A stretch of 64,000 nucleotides of DNA from Nostoc sp. FACHB-110 (lineage in GTDB: Bacteria > Cyanobacteriota > Cyanobacteriia > Cyanobacteriales > Nostocaceae). Positions within the stretch are counted from its first letter, which is position 1. Every line of letters starts with the position of its first letter. The notes below the pieces were generated by a model. The model saw only the letters and a list, made by a program, of their open reading frames with translations, did not search any database and was not told the DNA's origin. A program made the translations under genes and the position numbers. Below, one piece after another: positions 25,440-33,962 of this stretch. Where the stretch lies: assembly GCF_014697425.1 (NCBI RefSeq), contig NZ_JACJRU010000034.1, positions 17,569-81,568 on the forward strand, in the 5' to 3' direction.

Positions 25440-25594
25440 ATATTTTGATCCTTAGTGAAGCTGAATTTAGTTTTGTTCTGTTACTTATGATGCTACATTT
25501 GGCGGCGAGGCAAAACCATACACTTAAGTATCTTTAAATACACTTCATGAAAATCTTCCTTCCCAGGGAGGAAATTATATTAACTTTACTCATC

Positions 25595-26932
25595 CTACAG
25601 CAGAAACCGTACCCACACATATAAAGACGAAGTTGCCAGTTGCAAAAACATCACAGGAATACCGTAGCGCAAAAAAGTTGGAAATGAAATGCGACGACCG
25701 TGTTGTTCGGAAATTCCGGCGGCAACTATATTAGAAGATGCACCTACAAGTGTGCCGTTACCGCCTAAAGTTGCGCCAAACATCATAGCGTAAAACAAAG
25801 GTAAAACTTCCACCGGAAATTGCCCTTGAAAGTCTTGTGCTAAAACTTCTGTGGGTGCGAGACCTACACTCACAAGATATTGTTTGAGTAAAGGAACCAT
25901 TGCTACTACTAAAGGAATATTCGGTACAACACTAGATAAAATCCCTACAAACAACAATAAAAATAAAGAACCGAGAACAATATTTTTGCCGAGAATAGTT
26001 GCTAAAAATCCAGATAAACCATTAATTACTCCAGTTTTTTCTAATCCGCCAATTAATACAAAAATACTCATAAAAAATATTAATGTACTCCAATCTACAT
26101 CACGTAAAATATTGTTAACAGTATCAATGCGGCTGTGATGTGATAGTAATAAAGCCAAAGCAGCACCTAATAAAGCAACAGCAGCAGGTGAAATCGGCAC
26201 TGGTAAAGATTCGCCAATGACAAAAAATATTAAAACAAAGGCTATAATCACCGCCCCTACAGTTAATACTCGTGGATGATTAATTTGGGTATGTGGTAAT
26301 TCTTCCAAATTATCAATTTTAGTCTGCCAAATTGTGCGAAATAAAAATGGTAGGGTGGCTGTGACTGTAACAATCGCAATTACTCCACCCAAACTTAAAT
26401 GCCAGAGATAATCGATAAAACTAATATTAATTGCATCTCCGACAATAAAAGTTGCCGGATCACCAACTAAAGTTAATAAACCTGCGCTATTGGCAATAAA
26501 TACCATTAATATCAACAATGGTACAAAATTTATGCCTATTTCTTTTGCCATTGGCGGAATCAATGGCGCTAATAACATTACAGTTGTGGCATTAGGTAAG
26601 ACTGCACAAATCGGCGTAACAATCCCGACAATACTTAATAACAAACGTTTGCCATCACCTTTAGCTAAAATGACAATTTGAGTGGCTAAATAATCAAATA
26701 TTTTCGTGGGTTCAAATGCTCTAACCAGCACCATTACACCAAAAAATAAACCTAATGTGCCATGACTATTACCGATATAACCCACGGCTTCTTTTAATGT
26801 CATAACGTTGGCAAAAACTAATAGCAATGCTCCCAATAAAGCAGCAATGGTCAGATGCACCCATTCGGTCATAATTAAGATAATTACACCCAAAAATGTC
26901 ATAATACTCAACAGAGCTTGCCAAGTTGCCAC
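25595..26932 (-). CDS. ArsB/NhaD-type ion transporter
   Basis: A 445-residue protein with about 11-12 hydrophobic helices, of the ion-transporter superfamily that includes ArsB, NhaD and SLC13. Typical elements are ALLGALLLVFANV, LLAPLIPPMAKEIG near residue 120, the NSAGLLTLVGDPATF motif (re-entrant loop) and GATLGGNGTLVGASSN near the C-terminus. The duplicated Asn-Ser/Thr loops carry the ion-binding residues. Whether it moves sodium, arsenite or an anion cannot be read from sequence. It lies directly after the stress-protein gene on the same strand, but a terminator (26970-26996) separates them, so the c-di-AMP-type riboswitch upstream of that gene may control it only through read-through. 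Confidence 0.85.
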   Translation of the reverse strand: MATWQALLSIMTFLGVIILIMTEWVHLTIAALLGALLLVFANVMTLKEAVGYIGNSHGTLGLFFGVMVLVRAFEPTKIFDYLATQIVILAKGDGKRLLLSIVGIVTPICAVLPNATTVMLLAPLIPPMAKEIGINFVPLLILMVFIANSAGLLTLVGDPATFIVGDAINISFIDYLWHLSLGGVIAIVTVTATLPFLFRTIWQTKIDNLEELPHTQINHPRVLTVGAVIIAFVLIFFVIGESLPVPISPAAVALLGAALALLLSHHSRIDTVNNILRDVDWSTLIFFMSIFVLIGGLEKTGVINGLSGFLATILGKNIVLGSLFLLLFVGILSSVVPNIPLVVAMVPLLKQYLVSVGLAPTEVLAQDFQGQFPVEVLPLFYAMMFGATLGGNGTLVGASSNIVAAGISEQHGRRISFPTFLRYGIPVMFLQLATSSLYVWVRFLL

Positions 26933-26969
26933 TTTATTCCTCTTAGTTGATGATTAGTTGCATATTACT

Positions 26970-26996
26970 AAAAAAAGCCACCTCAGTACAGGTGAC
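26970..26996 (-). terminator. Terminator of the universal stress protein gene
   Basis: Read leftward the stem GTCACCT/AGGTGGC (one G-U pair, 6-nt loop) is followed by seven T. It starts 51 bases after the stress-protein stop codon and ends before the ArsB/NhaD gene start at 26932. Confidence 0.8.
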
Positions 26997-27046
26997 TTTT
27001 CATTAATATTATTTAGATCAAGAATTACTGCCATTAAATACAGTAG

Positions 27047-27706
27047 TTATTCATCGATGCCATTAGGTATACCTAAAATAGCACAAGGGAAGTTAAAACC
27101 TAGTGACTGAATAATTTCATGATTAATAGATTTGCATCCGAGAAATAAAACATCAGCCGCCTCTGATTTCACGACTTTTGTCAGTTCTTCTGCCACATCA
27201 CCAAACCGCAAATGCGATTTAAAAGACCCTTGCCATTCTTCTGCTAAACTTCTGGCTTGCCAAAGAATTTTATCTGCTTGTTCTAGATGCGTTATAGTTT
27301 GTGTTTGGAAATTTTGCGCGATTCCAGGCAATTTTGGGGAAGTTAATACAGATGTGGTTGATTGGTAGATATCACTAACTCCACATTCACAAGGTGTTAA
27401 ATAATTTGTCCATTTGACTTTATCAAGATAGCGGTCATCTTGATGATTTTCGACTACGTAAACTGCTTGAACGGTAACTTGTTTGTTGGTTGCTAAACGT
27501 GTTTGATGAGCAATACAAAAAGCAATATCTAGGGCTGTATGACTATTAGGTGATGCATTGTAAGCAACAATTAAGTTGATGGCTTGTGCGGTTGGATAAT
27601 TTTTAAAAGAATGTATTTGTGGTTCTGGTATTAATACCATTTGCTCCACTAAATCATATCTACCTATGGCGCTTTGCAGGCGCACTAACATTGGCTTAAT
27701 GTTCAC
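27047..27706 (-). CDS. Universal stress protein (UspA family)
   Basis: A 219-residue cytosolic UspA-domain protein: NLIVAYNASPNSHTALDIAFCIA (in parts) forms the first strand and helix, VTVQAVYVVE the second strand, and the final half has HLRFGDVAEELTKVVKSEAADVLFLG (in parts). The ATP-binding G-x2-G-x9-G(S/T) loop is not obvious; the C-terminal LGCKS/NFPCAILGIP differs from it, so it may be a non-ATP-binding USP. Start GTG has AGGAG ten bases upstream. A 139-base RNA that matches the ydaO/yuaA c-di-AMP riboswitch lies in its leader (27890-28028). USP genes are a known part of c-di-AMP and osmotic-stress biology, which makes the link attractive. Confidence 0.88.
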   Translation of the reverse strand: MNIKPMLVRLQSAIGRYDLVEQMVLIPEPQIHSFKNYPTAQAINLIVAYNASPNSHTALDIAFCIAHQTRLATNKQVTVQAVYVVENHQDDRYLDKVKWTNYLTPCECGVSDIYQSTTSVLTSPKLPGIAQNFQTQTITHLEQADKILWQARSLAEEWQGSFKSHLRFGDVAEELTKVVKSEAADVLFLGCKSINHEIIQSLGFNFPCAILGIPNGIDE

Positions 27707-27754
27707 AGTTTGACTTCTCCTACAGGGAATGAATTAAAAATGAGAAGCAGGGTG

Positions 27755-27789
27755 AATGAAGTATGAAGTATGAAGTGTAAAGTATGAAA
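27755..27789 (+). repeat. Degenerate heptamer repeat, (T)GAAGTA family
   Basis: TGAAGTA units (TGAAGTATGAAGTATGAAG, then TGTAAAGTATGAAA) lie in the leader between the riboswitch and the universal stress protein start. Same family as 31516-31536 and 53155-53245. Confidence 0.75.
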
Positions 27790-27889
27790 TTTTCCGTAGT
27801 AATTTCATCCTTGAGACTTGATCCTTCTGGATTCATTTTTATCCTTGATTTCAAGAAACCCCAATAATAACTGTTATGACAGCCAAATT

Positions 27890-28028
27890 TTTGGGAGTTC
27901 CCTCCATTGCCGACGGAGTTAGCTGACGGGCTAAGACTGGAAGGTGTCTTTCTTGAAGATTAGCCCCATGTATATGGTTCCTCCGTTTCAAATCATGATT
28001 TTTGATGGATTTGAATTAGGCGACCCGC
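27890..28028 (-). promoter_or_regulatory. ydaO/yuaA-type (c-di-AMP) riboswitch before the universal stress protein gene
   Basis: Read leftward the RNA shows the conserved blocks of the ydaO/yuaA class in order: GCCTAATTCA, ACGGAGGAACC, GGGGC and TAGCCCGTCAGCTAAC followed by CGTCGGCAATGGAGG. The helix TTCAAATC/GATTTGAA closes the first domain. All blocks are also present in the second copy at 31449-31641, where that helix has changed on both sides to TTCAGCGT/ACGCTGAA. That paired change shows that RNA structure is under selection. The class senses c-di-AMP and usually shuts genes off when the ligand is bound. The next gene downstream is the universal stress protein (GTG at 27706). Ends are approximate. 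Confidence 0.87.
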
Positions 28029-28049
28029 TAAAAGAAATAATAAACTAAT

Positions 28050-28892
28050 TTATTCATTTTGGGTGAAGTATCTATCAAGAAAATTCAAGGCATAATTACG
28101 CAATTCAAAATATTCTTGAGAATTACGCATAGCAGCGCGATCGCGTGGATGATCGAAAGGTACTTCTAAAATTTCCCCAATATTAGCGGCTGGGCCATTA
28201 GTCATTAAGACGATGCGATCGCTCATATAAATAGCCTCATCAACATCGTGAGTAATCATCATCACGGCTTGGCGATTATTTTCCCAAATATCTAATACTT
28301 GCCGTTGTAATTTTCCTCTAGTTAATGCGTCTAACGCCCCAAAAGGTTCATCCATCAGCAACATTTTCGGACGAATTGCTAAAGCCCTGGCAATACCTAC
28401 CCGTTGTTTCATACCTCCAGAGATTTCATCAGGATACTTATCTGCTGCCGGGGTTAAGTTTACCATTGCCAAGTGTTCGTTAACAATGCTAATTTTTTCA
28501 GCGCGAGTTGCATTTTTTAACACTTCATCTACGGCTAAACGAATGTTTTCTCTAACAGTTAACCAAGGCAATAAGGAGTAGTTTTGAAAGACCATCATCC
28601 TTTCTGCGCCTGGCTTGCGGATTTCTTTGCCATCTAGTCGCACTGAACCAGAAGTTGCTGTTTCTAACCCGGCAACAATTTTTAACAAAGTTGATTTACC
28701 ACAACCAGAATGACCAATTACCGAAATAAATTCATCTTCACCAATGCTGAGATTGACACTATCCAAAACCACAAAATTACCTTTATCGGGTGTCGGATAT
28801 GACTTGACTAAATTTTCAATTTCTAAGAAGTTATTACGAGACATAACTTGCTGTTCAGTATCGATTGAAGTGGGTGTATATTTCATCATCAC
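28050..28892 (-). CDS. ABC transporter ATPase, NrtD/SsuB/CmpD type
   Basis: A 280-residue nucleotide-binding subunit. Walker A is GHSGCGKST, the ABC signature is SGGMKQRVGIARAL, Walker B is MLLMDEPFGALD and the switch His is in ITHDVDEAIYMSD. Sequence type is that of nitrate, sulfonate and taurine importers (NitT/TauT class). It is the last gene of a three-gene operon: permease, lipoprotein receptor, ATPase, with a 51-base gap to the receptor. There is no second, receptor-fused ATPase (NrtC/CmpC type), so the complex is simpler than the classic nitrate and bicarbonate importers. Several in-frame ATG codons exist; the first is given. Confidence 0.93.
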   Translation of the reverse strand: MMMKYTPTSIDTEQQVMSRNNFLEIENLVKSYPTPDKGNFVVLDSVNLSIGEDEFISVIGHSGCGKSTLLKIVAGLETATSGSVRLDGKEIRKPGAERMMVFQNYSLLPWLTVRENIRLAVDEVLKNATRAEKISIVNEHLAMVNLTPAADKYPDEISGGMKQRVGIARALAIRPKMLLMDEPFGALDALTRGKLQRQVLDIWENNRQAVMMITHDVDEAIYMSDRIVLMTNGPAANIGEILEVPFDHPRDRAAMRNSQEYFELRNYALNFLDRYFTQNE

Positions 28893-28943
28893 AGGCTCCG
28901 CTAAAATTGGAACTATTTGTTAGTCAATGTTGAGAATTAATAC

Positions 28944-30386
28944 CTAAGACATAAAAAAACGCACCGGAGATTTAGCCCGAATTGCAAAACTATTGAGATA
29001 GCCTACCGGGTCACTAGGGTCGAAGGGTTTTTTGTCAATAAATACTTCTGCTGCTTCAACTTTGTAATCATCTTTAGGGCATTCAATACCCATTTCTGCG
29101 GCTATTTCTCGATATAAATCTGTTCTCCAACCTTTTTCAGCTAATTTCTCAGCGTTTTTGGGAAATTCATGAATTTGTCCCCACCTGGCAGCTTGGGTCA
29201 TCAACCAAATACTTCTCGAACGCCACATAAATGTTGAGTGTTCATTTGGCTGTTTGGGCAAGTTGTCGGGAATGTCGTAAAAGATGGTAGTATCAGCCGC
29301 TTTGATGGTGCGGTCTTTGCCATCAAACCCACCATAGTTATAACTTCCCAAAATGCCTGGGGCTGTAAATTTAGTAATTGGGGCATTCTTATTTTTCGGT
29401 CTCGCACCTGTAAAAGAACGGTCAGTCAGTAGTTCGGCGACTTCTTGGCGATTTTCGGGTTTGCTGCAATATTGGCAAGCTTCAATCATCGCCTTTACCA
29501 GAGAACGATAGGTTTTGGGATATTGATTGATGAAGGATTCCATCACGCCTAATAATCTATCGGGGTGTCCTAACCAGACTTCCTTACCTTGGGCGAAGGT
29601 AAAACCAACACCTTCGTTACCTGTAATGGCTCTGGTGTTCCACGGTTCGGCTACCATATAAGCTTGCATTGCCCCAATTCGCACGTTTGTCACCATTTGG
29701 GGAGGTGGGACGATGATGACGCGAAATTCTTTGAGAGGGTCAACACCAGCCGCCGCAGATATATAACGCACGAAGTATTCGTAAATCGCGGAACTCAGAA
29801 CTACTGCCCAAACTCGATTTTCTGGAGGCTGCTTGTCAAAGTAGGCGCGGAAATCTTTACCAAAGGCTTCTAATGCCCCTTCGCCATATTGTTGTTGATA
29901 CTCGTACCACGGACGTAAGCCAAAATCCCACATAGCCTTGTTCATCGTCATGGCATTACCGTGGCGATGAATGGTCATGGCTGCACATAAAGGTGCGTGA
30001 CGCGCCCCTTCTGCCCCAATTCTGGCATTGGTGACAGCCCCCGATACAACAGGGGAAGCATCTAAACGACCAAAAATTAAACCATCGCGGGAAGTTGCCC
30101 AACTCGCTTCGCGGTTGAGTTTGACGTTTAAACCATACTTGCGAAAGAAACCTTTTTTCCAAGCGATCGCAAATGGCGCACAATCATTAACAGGAACGTA
30201 ACCAACGGTAATATCCGGTTTTTCTAAATCTTGAGGTCTGACTACAGGTTTGACGGCTAAGGCTTCTTCTGTTAATCCTTTTGCTGACCTATCTCCCGAA
30301 ATTCCACAGGAAGATAAGGCTATTCCGGCTGTTGTGGTTCCCAGTCCTAAGAGAAAGTCTCTTCTAGTCCAGTTATTGTCAGTCAT
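28944..30386 (-). CDS. Substrate-binding lipoprotein, NrtA/CmpA-like ABC receptor
   Basis: A 480-residue receptor of the nitrate/bicarbonate type (NitT/TauT family). The N-terminus has a Tat motif (WTRRDFLLGLG) followed by a lipobox (LSSCG near residue 29), so it is a folded-exported lipoprotein. The mature part starts with DITVGYVPVNDCAPFAIAWKKGFF (in parts) and includes PPPQMVTNVRIGAMQAYMVAEPWN, conserved in the NrtA/CmpA group. ATG at 30386 is preferred over 30416, because the extra ten residues overlap a GC-rich repeat (CGCAAAGGCGCAAAGAGAC). The ligand could be nitrate, bicarbonate, cyanate or an unrelated oxyanion; the c-di-AMP-type riboswitch ahead of the operon suggests an osmotic or ionic role. 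Confidence 0.9.
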   Translation of the reverse strand: MTDNNWTRRDFLLGLGTTTAGIALSSCGISGDRSAKGLTEEALAVKPVVRPQDLEKPDITVGYVPVNDCAPFAIAWKKGFFRKYGLNVKLNREASWATSRDGLIFGRLDASPVVSGAVTNARIGAEGARHAPLCAAMTIHRHGNAMTMNKAMWDFGLRPWYEYQQQYGEGALEAFGKDFRAYFDKQPPENRVWAVVLSSAIYEYFVRYISAAAGVDPLKEFRVIIVPPPQMVTNVRIGAMQAYMVAEPWNTRAITGNEGVGFTFAQGKEVWLGHPDRLLGVMESFINQYPKTYRSLVKAMIEACQYCSKPENRQEVAELLTDRSFTGARPKNKNAPITKFTAPGILGSYNYGGFDGKDRTIKAADTTIFYDIPDNLPKQPNEHSTFMWRSRSIWLMTQAARWGQIHEFPKNAEKLAEKGWRTDLYREIAAEMGIECPKDDYKVEAAEVFIDKKPFDPSDPVGYLNSFAIRAKSPVRFFMS

Positions 30387-30404
30387 TGTTGTAGTTCTTT
30401 GATT

Positions 30405-30480
30405 ATGTTCGCGCACAGACGCAAAGGCGCAAAGAGACTCTACGATTTCTCGGCGTTCTTGGCGACTTGGCGGTTCGATA
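30405..30480. repeat. GC-rich dispersed repeat between permease and receptor genes
   Basis: The stretch has ACAGACGCAAAGGCGCAAAG then GACTCTACGATTTCTCGGCGTTCTTGGCGACTTGGCGGTTCG-like sequence in parts. This 'cgcaaaggcgcaaagag/ggcgttcttggcg' pattern is a common repeat in Nostoc-type genomes; related text occurs at 3312-3383. It sits inside an operon, so it may act as an mRNA processing or stability element. Confidence 0.55.
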
Positions 30481-30500
30481 TTAAAGGCTGCTAAATTCTG

Positions 30501-31352
30501 TTATTTCGCGGTTGTTGGGCGATGAGTCACAAATTCTTGGAGTTTACCAACGGCGAAATCGAGAATTAGTCCGGTTAAACCAATGACAAATACAGCCAGA
30601 AAAACAGAACTGAGATTCAACCGACTCCATTCATCCCAAACAAAGAAGCCAATACCAATACCGCCTGTCAACATTTCGACGGCGACAATAACTAACCACG
30701 CAATGCCTAAGCTAATTCGCAAGCCTGTGAAGATATAAGGTAAACTGGCAGGCCAAATAATTTTAGTAATTCTGCGCCAGCGTGGCATTTCTAAAACCTG
30801 TGCCACATCTATATAATCTTTGGGAACGCTGGCAACTCCTAGGGCTGTGTTAATAATGGTCGGCCATAAGGAGGTGATGAAAATTACAAAGATTGCTGAG
30901 GGATCTGCCAAGTTAAAGATAGCTAAAGCAATGGGCAACCAAGCCAAGGGCGATACTGGTTTAAATATCTGAATAATGGGGTTGAGGGCTAACATTGCGG
31001 GCCTGGACATCCCAATGAGAAATCCCAAAGGAATGGCGACGACTGCACCTAACGAAAAACCAATCAATACGCGGCGCAGACTGGCTAGTAACAACCAACC
31101 AATGCCCAAGTTACCCGGCCCCCGTTGATAAAAGGGATTTAAAATGTAGTCTAAATTGGCAATTAACGCCTCTGGTGGTGTGGGCATTAATTCATGGTTG
31201 ACTAAAGCAACCACCCACCACAGCAAAATAATGCCTAAAAAACCCAATATAGGTAAAAAGACGACATCTTTAGTAATAATGGGCTTGCTTTTCTGCCATA
31301 CGGCTTTACCGGCGATCGCCGCGATCGCTGCTAAATTTAATTGCAATATCAT
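30501..31352 (-). CDS. ABC transporter permease, NrtB/SsuC type
   Basis: A 283-residue inner-membrane permease of the NitT/TauT class with about six helices. It carries the cytoplasmic EAA-loop ALGVASVPKDYIDVAQVLEMPRWRRITKIIWPASLPYIFTGLR (in parts; the EAA-like part is AQVLEM...WRRI, residues 182-200). First gene of the operon, followed by receptor and ATPase. GAGG lies six bases before the ATG. Its leader carries the c-di-AMP-type riboswitch at 31449-31641, about 97 bases upstream of the start. Confidence 0.93.
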   Translation of the reverse strand: MILQLNLAAIAAIAGKAVWQKSKPIITKDVVFLPILGFLGIILLWWVVALVNHELMPTPPEALIANLDYILNPFYQRGPGNLGIGWLLLASLRRVLIGFSLGAVVAIPLGFLIGMSRPAMLALNPIIQIFKPVSPLAWLPIALAIFNLADPSAIFVIFITSLWPTIINTALGVASVPKDYIDVAQVLEMPRWRRITKIIWPASLPYIFTGLRISLGIAWLVIVAVEMLTGGIGIGFFVWDEWSRLNLSSVFLAVFVIGLTGLILDFAVGKLQEFVTHRPTTAK

Positions 31353-31448
31353 CTTTAACCTCAGCAGGTTTCAGTACGGGTACAAAAATCTGAGCAGTAC
31401 CAGCCTTGGACACTGATGAGATCAACACATTATAAAAATGCTATCTCT

Positions 31449-31641
31449 TCAGTCTCCTCTCAATGCCTACGAAGTTAGCTGACGGGCTAGGGCTGAGAGA
31501 TGCCCCTCTAAATTAAGTATGAAGTATGAAGTATGAAATCAGTTTTTCAACTTTTATGCTTCAGCCTCTTTGTCAGATACGCCCCAAAATCTGGTTCCTC
31601 CGTTTCAGCGTTACGTACTTTGACACGCTGAATTAGGCTGA
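31449..31641 (-). promoter_or_regulatory. ydaO/yuaA-type (c-di-AMP) riboswitch before the ABC operon
   Basis: Read leftward: GCCTAATTCA, helix TTCAGCGT/ACGCTGAA, ACGGAGGAACC, GGGGCGTATC, then a long peripheral loop and TAGCCCGTCAGCTAAC, CGTAGGCATTGAGAGGAGA. The outer helix is TCAG/CTGA (31638-31641 with 31449-31452). These blocks are the hallmark of the c-di-AMP-binding ydaO/yuaA RNA. The peripheral loop contains three AGTATGA heptamers (31516-31536), which makes this copy some 50 bases longer than the one at 27890. It precedes the three-gene NrtA-type ABC operon. Confidence 0.88.
31516..31536 (+). repeat. Heptamer repeat AGTATGA x3 inside the riboswitch loop
   Basis: Three exact 7-bp units sit in the variable peripheral loop of the riboswitch at 31449-31641 and are absent from the other riboswitch copy. 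Confidence 0.85.
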
Positions 31642-31975
31642 CTTACTCGAATTGACAACAATATAGCGAAATATAACATTGCTGTCCAGTAAAAACAACT
31701 TCGTAGGATAGATTCTATTGATTGCTATAGCTGGATTTATTTATCATATGATTTGGCAACGATGTGTAACGAATATCTACTATTGCCTCGTTAGTATTAC
31801 TCAACAAAAAGCCAAAAAATGCAATCTCAAGAGTTAAAATCTATCGTTATGAGTAAGTGATTTCCTTCTTGTTATAGTTGAATGATTCGGTTAATTCGGC
31901 ACAAAAAAATCACCATTCTCGATAAACTAGTTCTAGATAAAATTTCTTCACTAAATCTTTGCAAAATTTAACGTA

Positions 31976-33166
31976 ATGGATTTTAGTCTCATACTGGCTG
32001 AAAATACTAACAGTATCATTGAGAAATGGGTGACAGCAGTTAAGCAAGATAGGCAGATTGAAAGTGCTGATGACTTGTCTTATACAGCGATTAGAAATCA
32101 CATTCCTGATGTGTTTCAAGCCATGATTAGTGTGCTTGCGCCATCTCAAAAAAGTGATATCAAGTCTATACTGACAGCCAGTTGGCAACATGGGTTACTG
32201 CGGGCTGAACAAGGTTTTGACCCAACAGAAATTGCCAGAGAATATCGTCTATTAAGAATAGTAATATTTGATACTTTAGAGTCAGATTTATTGCAGGGAA
32301 CGCCAGCAGAAATTGTGCGTTATATGCGTTTAATTGATGCTGTAATAGATGAAGCGATCGCACGCTGTTTTAAGAGTTATGTTGAAGAGCGTTTGCGAGA
32401 ATTAAAGCATCTACATTTATCATTAACTCTACATAACGAAGAATTAACCCGTTTAATTAATGCTAATCAAGATACATTTTCGCAATTAGCCCACGAACTA
32501 AAACATCCTCTAACATCAATTATTGGCTATTCTGATTTATTTTTACGACAACAAAAACGTAACTCTGATATTAAAGATTCTTATACGAACTTAGAACATA
32601 TCGAGCGAGTATTACGCAATGGCAGACACTTGCTGCGTTTAATTAATGATGTATTAGAACTATCAAGATATGATGCAGGTAAAGTAAAACTGCAAATCAT
32701 ACCTACCAATATCCAAGAATTGGTAATTAATGTGTGTGAAATGTTGGAACCGTTAGCAGAAGAAAAAGATTTACAAATTATTGTAGACTGCGATCGCTGT
32801 CCGGCAGAAATATTCACAGATGAGTTTCAATTACAACAAGTAATCACCAATCTTGTTAGTAATGCCATTCGCTATACAGAATCAGGTAGTGTCTCAATCG
32901 TATGTCAAATTTTAGACAACAATAATTGGTCATTTACAATTGCTGATACAGGAATTGGCATTGCGCCAGAAAACCAAACGCGGGTATTTGAGCCTTATTA
33001 TCGGATAAATAAAAGCGATCGCACTTACCTACCTGATAGTACAGGATTAGGGCTGGCGATCGTTGCTCGCTCAGTTAAATTACTTCAAGGTGAAATCAAG
33101 TTAGAATCTCAATTAGGAGTGGGTTCAACCTTTACTGTAATTTTTCCCTTACAAGTCAATATTTAA
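31976..33166 (+). CDS. Sensor histidine kinase with RsbRD-like N-terminal domain
   Basis: A 396-residue kinase without membrane helices. Residues 1-140 form an all-helical domain resembling RsbRD_N (start: IIEKWVTAVKQD, then GFDPTEIAREYRLLR), known from stress-sensing proteins. HisKA has the H-box FSQLAHELKHPLTSIIGYS with His173. The ATPase domain has NLVSNAIRYTESG (N), IADTGIGIAPENQ (G1) and STGLGLAIVARS (G2). All catalytic residues are present. No response regulator is nearby. It is divergent from the ABC operon, with a 334-base promoter region after the riboswitch; the gene downstream (rnc) is convergent. Confidence 0.92.
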   Translation: MDFSLILAENTNSIIEKWVTAVKQDRQIESADDLSYTAIRNHIPDVFQAMISVLAPSQKSDIKSILTASWQHGLLRAEQGFDPTEIAREYRLLRIVIFDTLESDLLQGTPAEIVRYMRLIDAVIDEAIARCFKSYVEERLRELKHLHLSLTLHNEELTRLINANQDTFSQLAHELKHPLTSIIGYSDLFLRQQKRNSDIKDSYTNLEHIERVLRNGRHLLRLINDVLELSRYDAGKVKLQIIPTNIQELVINVCEMLEPLAEEKDLQIIVDCDRCPAEIFTDEFQLQQVITNLVSNAIRYTESGSVSIVCQILDNNNWSFTIADTGIGIAPENQTRVFEPYYRINKSDRTYLPDSTGLGLAIVARSVKLLQGEIKLESQLGVGSTFTVIFPLQVNI

Positions 33167-33215
33167 TTCAGCTTTTTTGCCTAAATTAGCCATTGAACTT
33201 TAAACCTATCACCAC

Positions 33216-33899
33216 CTACAACCAACCTTCTTGTTTCAACTTAGCTAGTGCATTTTCAGCAGCAGCTTTTTCCGCATCTTTTTTATTGCGTCCTTTTCCT
33301 TCACCGTACTCTTTACCATCAACAAATACTTTTGCGGTGAATATTGGTGCGTGAGACAAACCACCCACCTGTTTTGTGATATATTCAGGCGGGTTTATTG
33401 TTATATTGCGTTGTACCCATTCCTGAAAACGGTTTTTTGAATCTACATTCGAGCGAACTACAACAATTTGTTCAGGTACGGAATTAAATAAGGGTTCAAC
33501 AATTGCTCGCACTGCTTCAATATCACCATTATGATCTAAATAATAAGCACCAATCACTGCTTCAAAAGTGCTACTCAGCAAATTAGGATTTTGAAAACCA
33601 CCATCTAAAATCGCTCCTCTTCCTAACCTCATTCTAAAATCTATACCAACTTCTTCAGCAAATTTGGCTAATTGCTTTTCATCTACTAAAGCAGAACGTC
33701 GGCGTGTTAATTCATCTTCACCCTTTTCTGGGTGGTGGCGATAAAGATACTCACCACTTAAAAAGTTGAGAATAGCGTCACCGAGAAATTCCAAGCGTTC
33801 ATTATGTTCTCCTTCACCTGGGTTTTCATGAACATAAGAACGGTGAGTCAGCGCTCGACGTAAAAGTTTTTCATTCCGAAATGTTAGAAGTTTGTGCAT
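33216..33899 (-). CDS. rnc: Ribonuclease III
   Basis: A 227-residue double-strand-specific endoribonuclease that processes rRNA and mRNA. The signature ERLEFLGDAILNFLSGEYLY is near residue 37 (in parts), the second acidic pair is in LLSSTFEAVIGAYYLD, and a C-terminal double-stranded RNA-binding domain ends GKGRNKKDAEKAAAENALAKL. All four catalytic acids are present. Its start ATG (33899) is followed upstream by 63 bases before the NYN gene, so the two leftward genes may be co-transcribed with the NYN gene first. Confidence 0.95.
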   Translation of the reverse strand: MHKLLTFRNEKLLRRALTHRSYVHENPGEGEHNERLEFLGDAILNFLSGEYLYRHHPEKGEDELTRRRSALVDEKQLAKFAEEVGIDFRMRLGRGAILDGGFQNPNLLSSTFEAVIGAYYLDHNGDIEAVRAIVEPLFNSVPEQIVVVRSNVDSKNRFQEWVQRNITINPPEYITKQVGGLSHAPIFTAKVFVDGKEYGEGKGRNKKDAEKAAAENALAKLKQEGWL

Positions 33900-33962
33900 T
33901 TTTCTTACTTGTCCAGTTGGGAATAATAGATAATGTTTATTCTGCTAATAAGTAGCAGTAGC

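Noticed and set aside
28050..31352. Nitrate (nrt) or bicarbonate (cmp) operon by name
   Set aside because: The receptor-fused second ATPase (NrtC/CmpC) is missing and gene order differs; substrate is left open.
31775..31795. GTAACGAATATCTAC-like sequence as an NtcA site before the histidine kinase
   Set aside because: Spacing between GTA and TAC is nine, not eight, bases.
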